Part shown: piece by piece, positions 36,123 through 48,467 of the stretch
Position numbering within the stretch: the stretch's first letter is position 1
Layout: every line of letters starts with the position of its first letter
Source: Volvariella volvacea V23
Lineage: Eukaryota; Basidiomycota; Agaricomycetes; Agaricales; Pluteaceae
Direction: 5' to 3'
Assembly (NCBI GenBank): GCA_000349905.1
Contig: KB722738.1
Coordinates: forward strand, 2,014,269-2,078,268
DNA length: 64,000 nucleotides
Translations under genes and position numbers: made by a program
The notes under the pieces: generated by a model
What the model saw: the letters and a program-made list of their open reading frames with translations, nothing else
Told to the model about the DNA's origin: nothing
Database searches by the model: none

Positions 36123-36725
36123 CCTGTAGATCCTCCGATTTTGGTTCAAGCTGTATTGCAGCTGGTATACCTTCAACCTCTTTGCAGAAGGCCCGTACAA
36201 AATTTAGGCATTATCTTAAGCGACTATAGTTTGGCTCGTGTGGTGTAGTATTGAGACGCTCGTGAACGTCGAGGATGATGCCTTTGTTCTATTTTCGTCA
36301 GGACCTATGAGTTGTGTTGGCAAGAATTTGGCGACGATGGAGATGAGACTGGTGGTTTGTCTCATGCTAAAGACTCTTTTGATATGCACTTGAAGGGATA
36401 TGACCCCAGTCTATCGAATGACCAACTACTAGATTACTTCATTACGGTGAAAGGAAAGCTTACTGTAGTCTTGACCCTCAGAGATACACCAGGTTTCCTT
36501 CGTTCTTAAGAGTTCGCTCGCTTTGTTGTATAGAATTCTCGATTACGGCTTCATATTCGTTATGAGCATAGGACCAGCAGCTGACTCGGGTTGATGAGGC
36601 GATTACCTTGCTTGCAAGGTCACTTAACCCCCCTCGTGCAAGTTGTACACAGATGTAAATATGTAAATAAGTGTAAGCATGCTTATACATTATAGCATAA
36701 ATCACATGTTTATCTATGCTTATAT
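36123..36725. other. Intergenic region with perfect inverted repeat
   Basis: About 600 bp between DBP6 and the Helitron helicase fragment. It contains a perfect 16-base inverted repeat at 36605-36620 (ACCTTGC-TT-GCAAGGT) and, next to the helicase stop, an A/T-rich stretch with imperfect repeats (36640-36730). No gene is seen. Confidence 0.5.
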
Positions 36726-37958
36726 CTATCGCTGTGAATTTGGATCCTTGTAATGCTGGCGCACCCATTTTGCCAGCGTCTTGTAGTCTAGGGAACTGAG
36801 CCGCTGATCCTCCTTGTATAGATGTTGACATGGATGATGTGTAAATAATTTGTGCTCGAACGGACGTAGTAGTTTGATGTACTCGCGACCCCGTCCTCTG
36901 GAGAGTGCAACATATGCATTGAACCCAGTAAGACGTCCACTTGGTACTTTTCCCAGGTCGATGATAGCATATGGGATGGTTTGTCCTTGCGCCTTGTAAT
37001 CTGTGAACGCATAGCCTCCTGTGATAGGATACTGTCGTCGTTCAATTCTTGTCCTTTCCTTGTTTCTCCCAACAAGAGTTACTCGCTGTTTGTGTGGGAA
37101 TATCGGTATAAGCCCATCTGGTATACCTTCGAATGTGACATTCGACAGACAAGTGTCCGGTTTGAATAGCAACATTGCAGGTGGAAATTGAAGATTAACG
37201 ATATCGTCCTGTTTGTGGTTAGGCTCCCTTGGATCCAGGATTATGTCTGCAATCGTCCCCCGAGTGCCATTAGCCATTTCTGCCTCTGTAGAGATATTTA
37301 ATGTTACTATAGCTTGCATTCCAACAGAGAGTTCAATTGTGTGTTGAAGTACCCTATTTCCCATGGATTTGGTTCGCCTCAGCAGGTTTTGGTGTCTCCT
37401 GCTGATGGGCTGACCATTCCGTTCGCAGATGTCTTCTGCGGGGCAGATGAATACAGGATTACCGGTCAACTTCATATGACGTCGTACGGCTTGCGCATTC
37501 CATCCCTCCCGTACACCATGCCGTGAAGTCACCAAGATAGCCTTGTTCCATGGCTCGGTGTCCCATTGTGGATTCTTGGTTGTTGCATCATTGACCACCA
37601 TTGCATCTAGTGTCCTGAGGTCTTCCGCACTACATTCTCCTATGCGCGCTCTGGACAACAGTGCGTTCCACTCATTGTCTACTACCTGTCTTTGTTGCTT
37701 CAGAATGACGACGGTTTCGAATGTTTGGTATATATCGCTGCCTATGCAAGCTAAGGTGTTCCTATGCTCGGGGTTATACAATGCACCAAAAGGGCTTTTC
37801 ACAGGAGGGAACTGATGAAAGTCTCCAAACAGAATCACATGTATGCCCGCAAAATAACCATCTCGGTTCCAACCAGCCTGTTTCTTTGTGTCAGAAACGA
37901 TTTGAGAACATGTGGCGAGGTTTTGACCGGGCAGATTCGTGACAACACCAGCAAGCAA
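36726..37958 (-). mobile_element. Pif1/Helitron-type helicase, N-terminally truncated
   Basis: An uninterrupted minus-strand frame of about 410 codons encodes the C-terminal two thirds of a Pif1-family helicase as carried by Helitron transposons. Visible motifs are VILFGDFHQFPPV (motif III), LKQQRQ, a segment GNRVLQHTIELSVGMQAIVTLN, GYAFTDYKAQGQT (motif V) and NAYVALSRGRG (motif VI). The Walker A (GxxGxGKT) and the DEISM motif that should precede are absent; a stop TGA lies four codons upstream of the first homologous residues, and there is no ATG at the start. No Rep or N-terminal helitron domain occurs nearby. It is therefore a transposon-derived fragment cut just after motif II. The lack of internal stops suggests recent truncation or some constraint. 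Confidence 0.8.
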
Positions 37959-38292
37959 GGTCTCGAGTCACCAACGGTGACCCGTGCTAGTGTCATAGTT
38001 CAATGTACGTGCATGCCAACCATGTGATCACCAGCCCGGCCCGCTCGTGCATGCGCGTGGTGTACAGACGCTGTCAATAACACACCTCTGAAATGCAGAC
38101 ATTAATTGAGAGCATCTGAGGCATAAAGGCAGAATTACTCTTGATACCACTACCATTTAACTACGGTGGGTGGCTGCTGTCATAGTAATAGTTTACCATG
38201 TCACCAATATAGCATATACAATGCCTAGAAAAAGCAAGCACCTAATCACAAAATCGCATGTTCAGCGAGCACACGACCCACAAATGACCAAA
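37959..38292. other. Intergenic region
   Basis: About 330 bp separating the truncated helicase and the 3' end of the C3HC zinc-finger gene. I searched it for the missing helicase motifs on the minus strand and did not find them. Nothing else is recognised. Confidence 0.4.
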
Positions 38293-40589
38293 CTATCCCA
38301 ACAAACTCCTCACATATCGTAATAGGTCCTTGCCCTACAAAGATAGATGACCAAGTTAGCGTCCATACCAGCAGTGGGAGATGAACAGGAACTCACCCCC
38401 TTGCTTTTTACTCGGTCAACCATGGCATCGATATTATCAATCTCCATTGGCTCATCCACAATCTCTCCTCTCTCCTCAGTCCCATTGGTCCCATCGTTCG
38501 TAATTCCAACAACAGCATTACTACCAACATCATTTCCAGCACCAGCAAGAGCATTATCCAAGCTCAACCCCCTGATCGGGATCGCAATCGACCCTTTCCT
38601 CTTCCCCAAACCATACCTCAAGGCGACGGTCAAAATGGCTCTCCATCCCTCGATCGGTTCATTCCCATTTCTTTGTCCTCCACCCGTGGCGATATTTACA
38701 TTCGCAGACAGAGAACCGGAACGTCTATAATTCAGCCCACCGAACAACCCCTGAGACGACTGCGCACTCGAAGGACCTGTAGACTGAGCCGTCTGCGGCG
38801 TCGGAGGAACAGGCAAAGAGGGGACAATTGTCGACTTCACCACATAAGGACAATGTGGCCTATGTTCAATCAACAAATCGAAATGTCGCTGTGCAAGCGC
38901 AGGCCTACGTCGTGTTGATGACGAACGCAGATTCGCCACCGAAACTGAAACCGATTCGGACGGTGGCATTGGAGGTGGGGGTGTAACGAATGCAGATTCT
39001 GAGGGCGCAGTCTGAGTTAATGTTGGAGGAGCGGATATTGACGTTGCCTGGCCATCTGTAGGAGGTTCTACGACTGGCACTGGAGCTGTGTCTGAAGTGA
39101 CAGGTGCACCACTAGGTGGAGAAGTAGAAGCAGGTAGGGTAGTGTCTTGCGACCCATGAGCATGTTGTGGCACGTTCTTTGACGGCGCAGTAAAAGCCCA
39201 AAGTCCTACACGTCTTTGGCATAGGGAGCAATATAGCAATGCTGGTTCCCGTGAAGGCACCTTTTGAGAAGGAATGCGGAAGGTGAAGGCTGAAATCGAT
39301 TGGCCACCAATACCTGGCCCGGGGGTACTTGCACGAGATATTGATGGAGGTGCGACAGATGAAGCACGAGAAATCGACGGTTTTCGAGTCGATTCTGAGG
39401 GTGGTGTGATACTCCACCCAAAGAGAGTTGCGAGTATCGCAGTATCTGATGGTTGCTTGTGGATGTCAATGCTCGTTGCGTCTGGATCGGGAAGGGCCTC
39501 ATCTGGCGTTGGGAGTTCGTAACTTTCGATGATCATACGAAGGGCTTTGAGTTGTGTTCCGCTCTACTCGTGGTAACTTAATAGTGATTCGTGTGCACTA
39601 AGGAGTGACTCACCAAAGGGTGCTTGATCTCCACTGCTTCAACCATAGGCTCTAGCACAAGAGCATTGGCTTTAAGATCACGAACAGTCGCAGATGGGGA
39701 TTGAAGCGGTATGCGATAAATAGAATCTATAGAGCATTGGTAATGCAGACACCAAGGTAGAGATGAGGTCACATACCGTCGCATTGCCGGGTCCTCCACG
39801 GGCAGCCATTCTTGTGCGATTCAACCAACCCTATGCGTTGCTTCTCCACTAAAGCAGCCGCTACGTTGTTCGTTAGCAATAATCAAGACATTCTACGCGC
39901 ATATATCCTCACCTGCATCCTTATTCATTCCTTCCCTGCTAGCCAGAACCCACGAGACGTCACATAGACCGCACACGAGCCTATCTTTTCCATCATTAAC
40001 CCAGCCGCACTTTGCAGCAGCTACTGCGTCTATAGCTGGGGGCTTATTCGAATACGTTGCGAGCTTGAAAGTCGCAAGGCGCGATAAAAACGCTGGTATT
40101 GAAGATGGTCGGTATTCAGCAGTTGGAGGTAAGACTGGAGGGGGCGGAGGCGACTTGAAGAGCTTCAAGGCCTTCTTCGTTCGGGTGGCGGTACGCGAGA
40201 GTATGGCATTGAGCTTGGGCGTTTTGTCTGACAAGTTGGAAGTTTCCACGAGGGCACTGTTGGAGTGACACTTGAACCACATCGCTCGCGATGTCCAGGT
40301 GGGCAGAAAACGTACGGCGGTTTCGTTTCCTTCGATATAATACCGTATTTAGCTAGCGTCGAGTATATGGACCGTGTTGTGTGCGTTCTCTTGGGTGGCG
40401 AAGGCCGGTCAACTGGCTCAGGCGTGCTGACAGCATCGTCCAAGATTCGGAAAGCATCGTCAAGTTTTCGCTGAAAAGATCGCGATTAATTCCATTGGGT
40501 TCAAGGCGTTCAGCATGTTTTACCTTGGTTATGCGGGGAGGAGTGGTGAGGTCGACGACGGGAGCAGTGGCAGCGGTGGTTGTGGTCAT
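38293..40589 (-). CDS. C3HC zinc-finger protein, NIPA/Rsm1-like
   Basis: Seven exons on the minus strand (40589-40524, 40470-40344, 40284-39913, 39860-39777, 39726-39614, 39563-38397, 38334-38293) join in phase to 656 residues. The C3HC/BIR-like zinc finger begins about residue 119 (RPSSIPAFLSRLATFKL, KCGWVNDGKDRLVCGLC) and is completed in the next exon by ESHKNGCPW. A second zinc-binding Rsm1-type region follows a Ser/Pro-rich linker: LLYCSLCQRRVGLW, then HFDLLIEHRPHCPYV, and a closing helix EPIEGWRAILTVAL. The order matches human ZC3HC1 (NIPA) and S. pombe Rsm1, proteins linked to the nuclear basket and mRNA export. A third intron acceptor (after 40285) was chosen on phase alone. Large low-complexity inserts between the two C3HC-related parts are unlikely to be structured. 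Role is inferred from family. Confidence 0.85.
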
Positions 40590-42907
40590 TGATCAAGACC
40601 AAATTAGGAAGGCATGACTTCCCTCCAGCTCTTACCCGAGCCATTAATTTATCAAGCCCAATGCCCTTTTCTTCATCTCCACCATCATCCTCAACACTAA
40701 CAAGCAGTGCCTGAGGACCTTATAGCTTGCAATTCTTACCCTCGCCGGGGCAGACTGACGCCTCCAGATAACGAACGGTTCCCGGATCTATTCAATATTG
40801 AAGCCATCTGTACTACCAGCCTTGTGGCCAACTCCACAAATGCCCAAGCATGTTGGCTGGCAGCTTGAGTTCAGAAGATGCATTCCATCACCTGCGAGGT
40901 GATGGTGCCATTAAGAGGCGAGGCACATACGGATTCCGACTCGGTCACGGTTACACCATGCTTGCACCAGTCGTGCATCAACTGCTCCATTCTTGCGTTC
41001 AACTCTATGAAACTCCGTCAACACCGTTGCCTCAGGTTGCGCACACGACCGCTCACACCGACGCTTTCCTTGCCAATATCTTCCGATTCGCTCAGCATTC
41101 CGTGTGGTCTATCGGCCGTGCTGCTACCACAGCCCACCGCGTCCATATGATTACTGATTCCAGCTCCTTCTCTTGGCGGTGTAGGCCCACATTCTACCCG
41201 TTCCTGTTGATGTGACGGGTCTTCGTCGAGCCTCTACAGTCCACTCACCCGTCCAAGGCTTTCGATGCCACGTTTATGACAACTCTGGTGCCACACCCCC
41301 GAATAGAATCAATCATCTGGATAAAGTGATTTCTGTCCCTCTTGTCTCATATGTTGCCTGGATGTCGCCAGCTATCATTAGCCTCAGCTCTACCCTCAAC
41401 GGGCATCAACTCGAAGGACACATCAATATACCAGGCACACCTGTACCGTATGGTATTCCTGTCATCCACCGCCACTTGGTCGTGTGGCGTCGAGGCAGGC
41501 AGTCGACGCATGCAGCATAATGCGAGATCATTCGAAGAAAAGGCGTCACTTCTCCACTTGATGGCTTTTAAACCATATTCGACATCACAAATTGCTTATC
41601 GCTCATGGAGCTTCATTACCACCCGAAACCAAAAGATAAGTATTGACCCACACCCCAGGTCCGGATAGCACGCAATTGATCTTCTGAACAACATAACCGG
41701 AATGAGAGAGAGAAGTTGTCAGGACCATATTCCATTTTCGGGACCTGCTGGATATTCCACTTGACATCGATTCTGGGCGCCCAATCACATCAGAGAGTTT
41801 ATCCTATCGACAATTCCATTGCATGGAGTGCGACCCAAATCGTGCGCCTAGCCTTGGTTGCGTGTGCTGCCTTGGTGTCGTACCTTCCTAAATTGGCGTT
41901 ATCCCCATTGCATGTTTCCGCCTGCGCACTGAACCCTGTTCGACGCTTGCACATCGACCTCGTGCAATACTGAGGGTTACAGGGAATACAGGGGTGCGGT
42001 TGAACCAGCGCATCTTGTGCATAATTTATGGCTGATAGCTTTGGAAGTGTCTCCTCTGCAGGTCCTCCTGTCGGTAAATTTCGCTAAAACAGCCTGTCAA
42101 CGTTGTTCATCACCGGCGCGGCGTTGACGCTTACCGCCCATAAAATGGCGCGTTTGCGCGAGGATGGGAAGGTGAGCCTGTCAAAAGTTCGATCCGGTGA
42201 CGGCAATTCACTTTTGTTTGACAATGGTCTCGTCTATCAAGAATGACCATGTGGGCACCCAGCTCCCTCATTATCGACACCTATAGCGTGACGTAGAGTT
42301 CAGATCCAGACCGCATATATCCACCTTGAATAGGGTCACAGCACCAGAAACCCAGGTAAAGTTCTCCCAAATGCCTTGAAACCTGTTGATACTATCGGAG
42401 GAATACATCCTCCACAGGTATACGAGCTATATCATTAACATTCAAACTATATACGGGGAAGTGTATCCTGAATGGATTAAACAGTTCCAAACATCATTTT
42501 GCTCTTGGAACTCATGCCCACATCAAAGAATTCTTCGTACACCATTCTGCTCCGCTATTGCGCCATATTCGCTTGTCAATGGACAACCAGCAGTGAGAAG
42601 AGAGTAAGATAGGCTGAGCAGGGGTGGAGGGGGCGTGCTACACCCAACGGGGGAAATCATCTGAGTAGAGAAGGGGGGAGCTTCGAATGTGCATGCAAGC
42701 GCGGAAATTCTTCTTAATGGCTTCGAGTTTTTAACTTCCTTCCTCCGGGTTGTGGATTTCTTCTTCCACCTAGGAGGCTCTCTCAGCTCTTCCACCCTCT
42801 GCGGTCCTCAGCTTTCTCCAGCGCCACAACCTTCCTCGGCACTGTGACTGCTATCAAGTTCGCTTGCCTGAACTCCTCCCCTCAATATCGTTTGGAGTAC
42901 AGATACG
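40590..42907. other. Intergenic region
   Basis: About 2.3 kb. Several open frames of 60-120 codons exist, the largest at 40850-41215, but none shows a family motif, a hydrophobic pattern or a sensible exon chain. The last 250 bases before 42908 are CT-rich, as expected for the permease promoter. No repeat is recognised. Confidence 0.4.
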
Positions 42908-45666
42908 ATGAGCAAGGACGAAGAAAAGAATAGCTATGTCCAAGAGGCTAGCTCCACGGAGAGCCTTCCCTCATATGAGGACGCAGCGGTTACAACCGGT
43001 GCACCGACCGAGAAGGTCAGCCCCCTGGGCTACCATGTCGATTGGATTAGTGTCATCTTCCTGGTGCGTTGGTTATCTCTATGATGTTGCATACGTGCTG
43101 GTATTCACGCTTCGTAGAATATCAGTAAGATGATTGGAACAGGAGTGTTCACGACTCGTAAGAAGCCATTCATCTGAAGATTGGCTGTGAACTAACTATG
43201 CGGGGCTTTTACAGCTGGTTCTATCCTGACTGGTCTCGGCTCAGTCGGGCTGAGCTTCATCTTCTGGGTTATTGGTTACCTATTTGCTGCAGGTTTGTAT
43301 ATCGCTGGACCGCATACACTAGCTGCTACTTACGAGATATGCCTCTTTCAGCTCAACTATCTGTCTATCTTGAATATGCCTCCTACTTCCCTCACCGTTC
43401 TGGTGCAGATGTCGCATATCTAGAGAAAGTGCGTGTCGCTTATCCCGTCTAAACATAGAATGATAGACAGCCATGCTTCTATCATTCTCGGTGGTTTGAT
43501 CCTTTTCTCCCACCTTTGCCGTACCACCGATTCTGCTTAGCAATAAGTGGAGGATGAATGACCAAAACTTAGCGCTCCTGAATCTTATTCGCCCCCTTGC
43601 ACTGTCCCCATGCTTACGATGCTTCTATCTACACGTCTAGGCGTACCCCAAGCCGAGATTCCTCATGCCCACAGTCTTCGCTGTCCAATCCGTTCTTCTC
43701 TCCTTTAGTAGCAGCAATGCGATTGGTACGTCACTCTGGTCCTTTATCTCTTCGGTAGCGTAATTTCGCCATCCCTCGATTTCTATCATGCATTTGTTCA
43801 CCTGAGACCCTGTTTTCCCATTGATGCTGGTTCCACATGGAGTCTTAGTCTTGGTATTGATCAAGTGGATGCACATTCGACTTCTCTTCTTGCCTTTTTG
43901 AGAATCATCTCCTTCGCTTCAACTTTCGACGTTAGCTAACAATCATAATTGATGGGATTATGTTGAACAGTGTTGGCAAGATACTTGCTCGTTGCTGGTG
44001 GTGGTGAACAATCTACTTGGAATATTCGCGGTCTTGCTGTTGGTGTTTACACCATTATTGTTCTCAGTAAGTAATTTCATGTCATGAATGCGGGATAAAT
44101 CCTAATAGAGGTTATCGTATAGTTTGTGTCTTCAACACAAAGTGGTCACTTCGCCTTTCTGACACCATTGGTGTTGTCAAAGTTATCACACTTACCTTGT
44201 GAGTCAGCGTGCTTGCGAGCTACTTCATCTGCTGAAAATCTTTCAGCATTGCCGTGACTGGTCTTGTCGTCCTTGGTGGTCACACCCAAGTTGAGGATCC
44301 CAAGGCCAACTTCCGTAATTCCTTTGAAGGCACCACCTCTAACGGAAATGGATTGGCCACCGCACTCATCAAAGTCAACTTTGCATATGCGGGATTCGAA
44401 GTAGGTTTTATGGATCGAACAATTACCATACTCCATCCTGACGTGGAACTCCTCTGCAGAACGCATTTAACGTTGCAAACGAAGTTAGGGTATGTCGGTT
44501 GATGATCAAAACTTTCATCGCAGACTCAATCCTGTTGTATTCATCCAGAACCCCGTCAGGACACTCAAGAAATTTGCACCCATTTCCCTCACCATCGTCT
44601 TCGTCCTCTACATGTTCGCCAATGTCGCCTACTTCGCCGCAAGTGCGTTCTCTACCCATTTCTTCTTCCGTTGGAACTGACCTTACCCCTATATAGTCCC
44701 TAAAGAGGAAATCCGTACCTCTCGCGAACTCACTGCCAGCCTCTTCTTCATCCATGTCTTTGGTAACACACGAGCAGTGACAGCACTCAGCTCCTTAATT
44801 GCCATCAGTGCATTCGGTAACCTCCTAGCAGTCGTTATCGGCTCCTCTCGCGTCATCCGTGAATGTGGTCGTCAAGGTGTATTGCCTTACCCCAAATTCT
44901 GGGCCTCGACGAGACCATTCAACACGCCTATTGGCCCTTACTTTGTCAAGTGGCTTTTGACCGTGATTGTCATCATCGCCCCACCCGCTGGTGATGCCTT
45001 CAACTTCAGTAAGTCCTCAACTCCCCAAACTCAGCTACAAGCTCACAAAGCCCACCTCGTCCAGTCGTCGACCTTCAATCATACCCAGCAAACATCTTCA
45101 CCTTCTTCCTCACCTTTGGTCTCTTCCTCGTCCGAAAGCGTCGTGCCGCCATCGGTGCACCACCCTCCGAGTTCAGAGCCTGGAACGTCGTCATCCTCTT
45201 CACGCTCTGCGTCAACATCTACCTCCTTGCCTTCCCTTGGGTGCCTCCTGAAGGCGGTATCTACGCCGGCGACGTCAGCTTCTTCTACGCTACATATTGT
45301 ATCGTCGGTCTAGCCATGTAAGTCTCCCCCAGGGCTCTAACCTCTCAAGCACCAAACTCACCACGCCGCTTCTACAGCCTCGCCGTATCGGGCTTCGCAT
45401 ACATCCTCTGGATCCGCATCATCCCGCGATGGAAGGGCTACCGCATCCGCCAAGTGCTCGAAAAATTCGATGACGGCGCCCAGGCCACTCGTCTCGTCAA
45501 AGTTCCAGTTGAGGACCTGAAGGAGTGGGATGCGACACACGACGAGCATGGCGAGCTGATCACGGAGAAGAAAACGGGCACTGGGAGCGCGAATGGGAGT
45601 GGGAGCGGTGTAGGTGTAGGTGCTGGTGTAACGAATGCGCATGGGATCACTACGACGGCTTCCTGA
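42908..45666 (+). CDS. MUP1: Mup1-type amino acid (methionine) permease
   Basis: Thirteen exons (42908-43063, 43118-43157, 43215-43292, 43352-43428, 43641-43725, 43971-44066, 44123-44198, 44247-44400, 44460-44489, 44549-44642, 44697-45008, 45065-45317, 45378-45666) join in phase to 579 residues with about twelve membrane helices. The first helix region reads NISKMIGTGVFTT, the backbone-binding GTG motif of the APC superfamily. Helix 3 contains YLEYASYFPHRSGADVAYLE, helix 6 region NFAYAGFE, then NAFNVANEV-NPVRTLK, and later GSSRVIRECGRQGVLP. This sequence set is typical of the fungal high-affinity methionine permease/LAT-like group. Location is the plasma membrane. The N-terminus (about 40 residues, Ser/Glu/Lys-rich) and a Gly/Ser-rich C-tail are cytosolic and include lysines that could be ubiquitin sites. 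Methionine specificity is inferred from similarity only. Confidence 0.9.
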
Positions 45667-46330
45667 GGAGATTTGAGGCCCAGAGGGTGATTTTGAAGTG
45701 GTTTGAAAATGATATACACGTACTAGTACACGATGCTCAGGATGTTTTTGGCTTTCTTGGCGTTGACGTCTAAGGGCAGTCTATTTCCTCGATTCTTGCT
45801 TGCTGTACCTATCTCTGTACTCCCTTAATCTGAATGTCACGATGACCCCCTCTAAATGACAAACTTCTCAGTCAATGTACTATCCCGCCATGCCAATGCA
45901 CAGCTGACCACACGAGGGCGATAGTCGATTCGATTGATTGCATTGTCATCTACGTGTACAACAAAAAACTACGAAAGCAATTTCAAGCTCCTGTTGTCGA
46001 TTTACGGAAGAAATCCTACAGCTATTCAACGACAAGCTCGAGACTAGAAAGAACAAGAGAAATTAAAATTATTCCAAAAAAAAACATCTATATAATCACA
46101 AAAATAAACAGAGCCTTTCCACGCGCATAGTACTAGGCATAAACAGAGAGAGAGCGGATGAGAGTGTACAAAACTGTCCTTGTTAAAAAACACAAGCATC
46201 AAGCAGGCAACGAACCAAAAGGACTAGCAGACGAAGCGATAATCGGGCGATTCACCATCAAAAACAACAACACCCCCACAAAAAGCGACAGGTGCACGAA
46301 GATCACCATCGTCCAATCGTCCACGCCGAG
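45667..46330. other. Convergent intergenic region
   Basis: About 660 bp between the convergent 3' ends of the permease (plus) and TPS1 (minus). Contains an A-rich stretch near 46070-46110 (AAAAAAAAC, ATATAATCAC) suitable for polyadenylation on either strand and a short GA repeat near 46145. No gene. Confidence 0.45.
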
Positions 46331-48467
46331 TCAGTCCACCTTGGGCGTAAGTAGTGCTGCCTCTGGTGCAGGTGCTGACACCGGCGGCGCCTCCAGCTCA
46401 ACCTTCTTCTCCTCCACCGGACTCTCCTCCTCCACACCATGTCTCACCGCGGGCACCTCCCCGGCACCTCCAATCGCGAGCCTGCCCATCTCCTTGATGA
46501 ACGAGCTGCCCCAATACGCCGCCGAGTACTTGTTCACATACTTGAACAGCTTCCTGTGGTTCTCGCCCCTCGTCTCGAGGTCCATGCTCACCGCCTCGTG
46601 GATCGCGTCCGCGACCTGCTGCGAGTCCCACGGGTTGACGACCAGACTCCCGTTCAGGCTCTGCGCCGCGCCCGCAAACTCGGAGATGATGAGCACGCCC
46701 TGGCGCGCCTGCTGGCACGCGACGTACTCGTACGAGACGAGGTTCATCCCGTCGCGCGTGGAGGAGACGAGGCAGACGTCCGACGCGGCGTACAAGGCAC
46801 ACAGCTCGTCAAAGGGCAGGGATTTGTGCATAAAGTGGATGGGCATGAACTCGACGGTGCCGAAGCGCCCGTTGATGCGACCCACGAGCTCGTTCACGGT
46901 TGAGCGCAGGTTTTGGTATTCTTCGACGTCTTGGCGGGATGGGACGGCGAGTTGGACGAGGACGACCTGGTGCGGCGTGGAGAGTTAGTTCCGGAATCGG
47001 ATGGGTTAGACGCGCGGATAATGAAAGCCATGAGAAAGATATGACGTAGTGAAGACGGAAATGAAGGGATAGGTGCAGGAATGTTAGAATGCCATAGGAG
47101 CACTTATCAGCACCATGATAGTTATCATAGTTAGCAGTTAACCATTAACACGGTTAACAGACAACAAAAAGAAAGCCAAGACAGAAAAACGGGAACAATG
47201 GGGACAACTCGGTTGTCAAACATGAAATGAAGGGAGCAAAAAAAGCAAAAACGAACCTTCCCAATCCACTCAGGGTGTTGGGTGAGGAACAGCTCCAACG
47301 CATGCAGTTTTTGCGGGACACCCTTGATGTAATCCAGACGGTCAACACCTACGATGACCTTGACGTCACCGAATCGCTGTTCCATTTGCGTGATGCGGTT
47401 CTTCACAGAGTCCTTTTTCAGGTTCTGCAGTGGACAAATGCGGGAATGTCAAAGTCAGCGATAAGGATAACAGCAAGGACTGGGACAACAGCATGTAGGG
47501 ATGGGAGGTCCACACACCTCGATGAATGAGCCAGGCTCGATGCCGATTGGGAATGTTCCGACGTGCGCGAGGCGGCCTTCGAACTCGACACCGTTGGGCA
47601 TGGTGGGGAGATTGAGGATGCGGGTGCACGACGACAAAAAGTGGCGCGCATAGTCGTATGTGTGGAAGCCAATGAGATCGCAGTAGAGAACGCCGAGCAG
47701 GATCTCTCTCCGAACGGGCAGGATTCTGACATTGACACCGATGTCAGCACACGGTCGTGCGGCAGGAAAGGGCAGATGACACACCTGTAGATTTCGCTGC
47801 TCGGGAAAGGGGTGTGCAGGAAGAAGCCAATCTTGACTCCCGGTATGTGCTCCGGTTGGCTGAACAGCTCTGGCGCAACCTCGATGCCGTCGAGGATCTT
47901 GGCCAGCTCGTCTCTCGTCAGCGACCCGGCGCTGGGCTTGTTGTCCACCAGCGCTCTCAGCAGCATGGGGAGCAGCATCAGGTGGTAGTCCTGCACCCAG
48001 ACCATCGCGCCGGGCGTGATCTGCTTCTTGACGGCCTCGGCAAACGCGAGGTTGGCCTGGCGATAGGCGCGCCAGTTCTCCTCGTCAAAGTTCATCTCTC
48101 CGGGGTGGTAGTGGAAGAGCGGCCACAGGATCGAGTTTGAGAAGCCGTTGTAGTGGCGGTCGGCTACGTCATCGTCGAGATAGACGGCCTGGCAGGAGTA
48201 CTCCTCCATGAGACGCCTGTCGACGAGGGGCCGGTCCTTTGGGGGGATGAAGAAGCCCGGCCAGCCGATCCAGGTGAAGTTGAGGGACTTTTTGAAGCCG
48301 GAGAGGGCGGAGACGAGGCCGCCGGAGGACATTTTGAAGTGGTACTCGCCATTCTTGTCGCGGGTGATGGTGATTGGGAGACGGTTGGAGACGACGATGA
48401 GATGGCCGCCCTTGAGGAAGTCCATGTCGACCGGGGGGGAGAGGGAGGATGGGGAGGTGGGAGACAT
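46331..48467 (-). CDS. TPS1: Alpha,alpha-trehalose-phosphate synthase (TPS1)
   Basis: Four exons on the minus strand (48467-47785, 47725-47518, 47424-47257, 46966-46331) join in phase to 564 residues. The enzyme makes trehalose-6-phosphate from UDP-glucose and glucose-6-phosphate in the cytosol. Family landmarks are visible: LIVVSNRLPITI near the start, SGGLVSAL, TWIGWPG, VWVQDYHLMLLP, KIGFFLHTPFPSSEIYR, DLIGFHTYDYARHF, HVGTFPIGIEP, VIVGVDRLDYIKGVPQKL, and the C-terminal VSSTRDGMNLVSYEYVACQ with GVLIISEFAGAAQSL and NPWD. All active-site segments of GT20 synthases are present, and there is no phosphatase domain. The start at 48467 (MSPTSPSSLSPPVDMDF) is in frame with an alternative Met at 48425 closer to the conserved core. 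About 55 C-terminal residues are low complexity. The third intron is long (290 bp). Confidence 0.95.

Noticed and set aside
40850..41215. 121-codon plus-strand frame
   Set aside because: No motif, no homology-like pattern and no neighbouring exons; composition resembles surrounding non-coding DNA.
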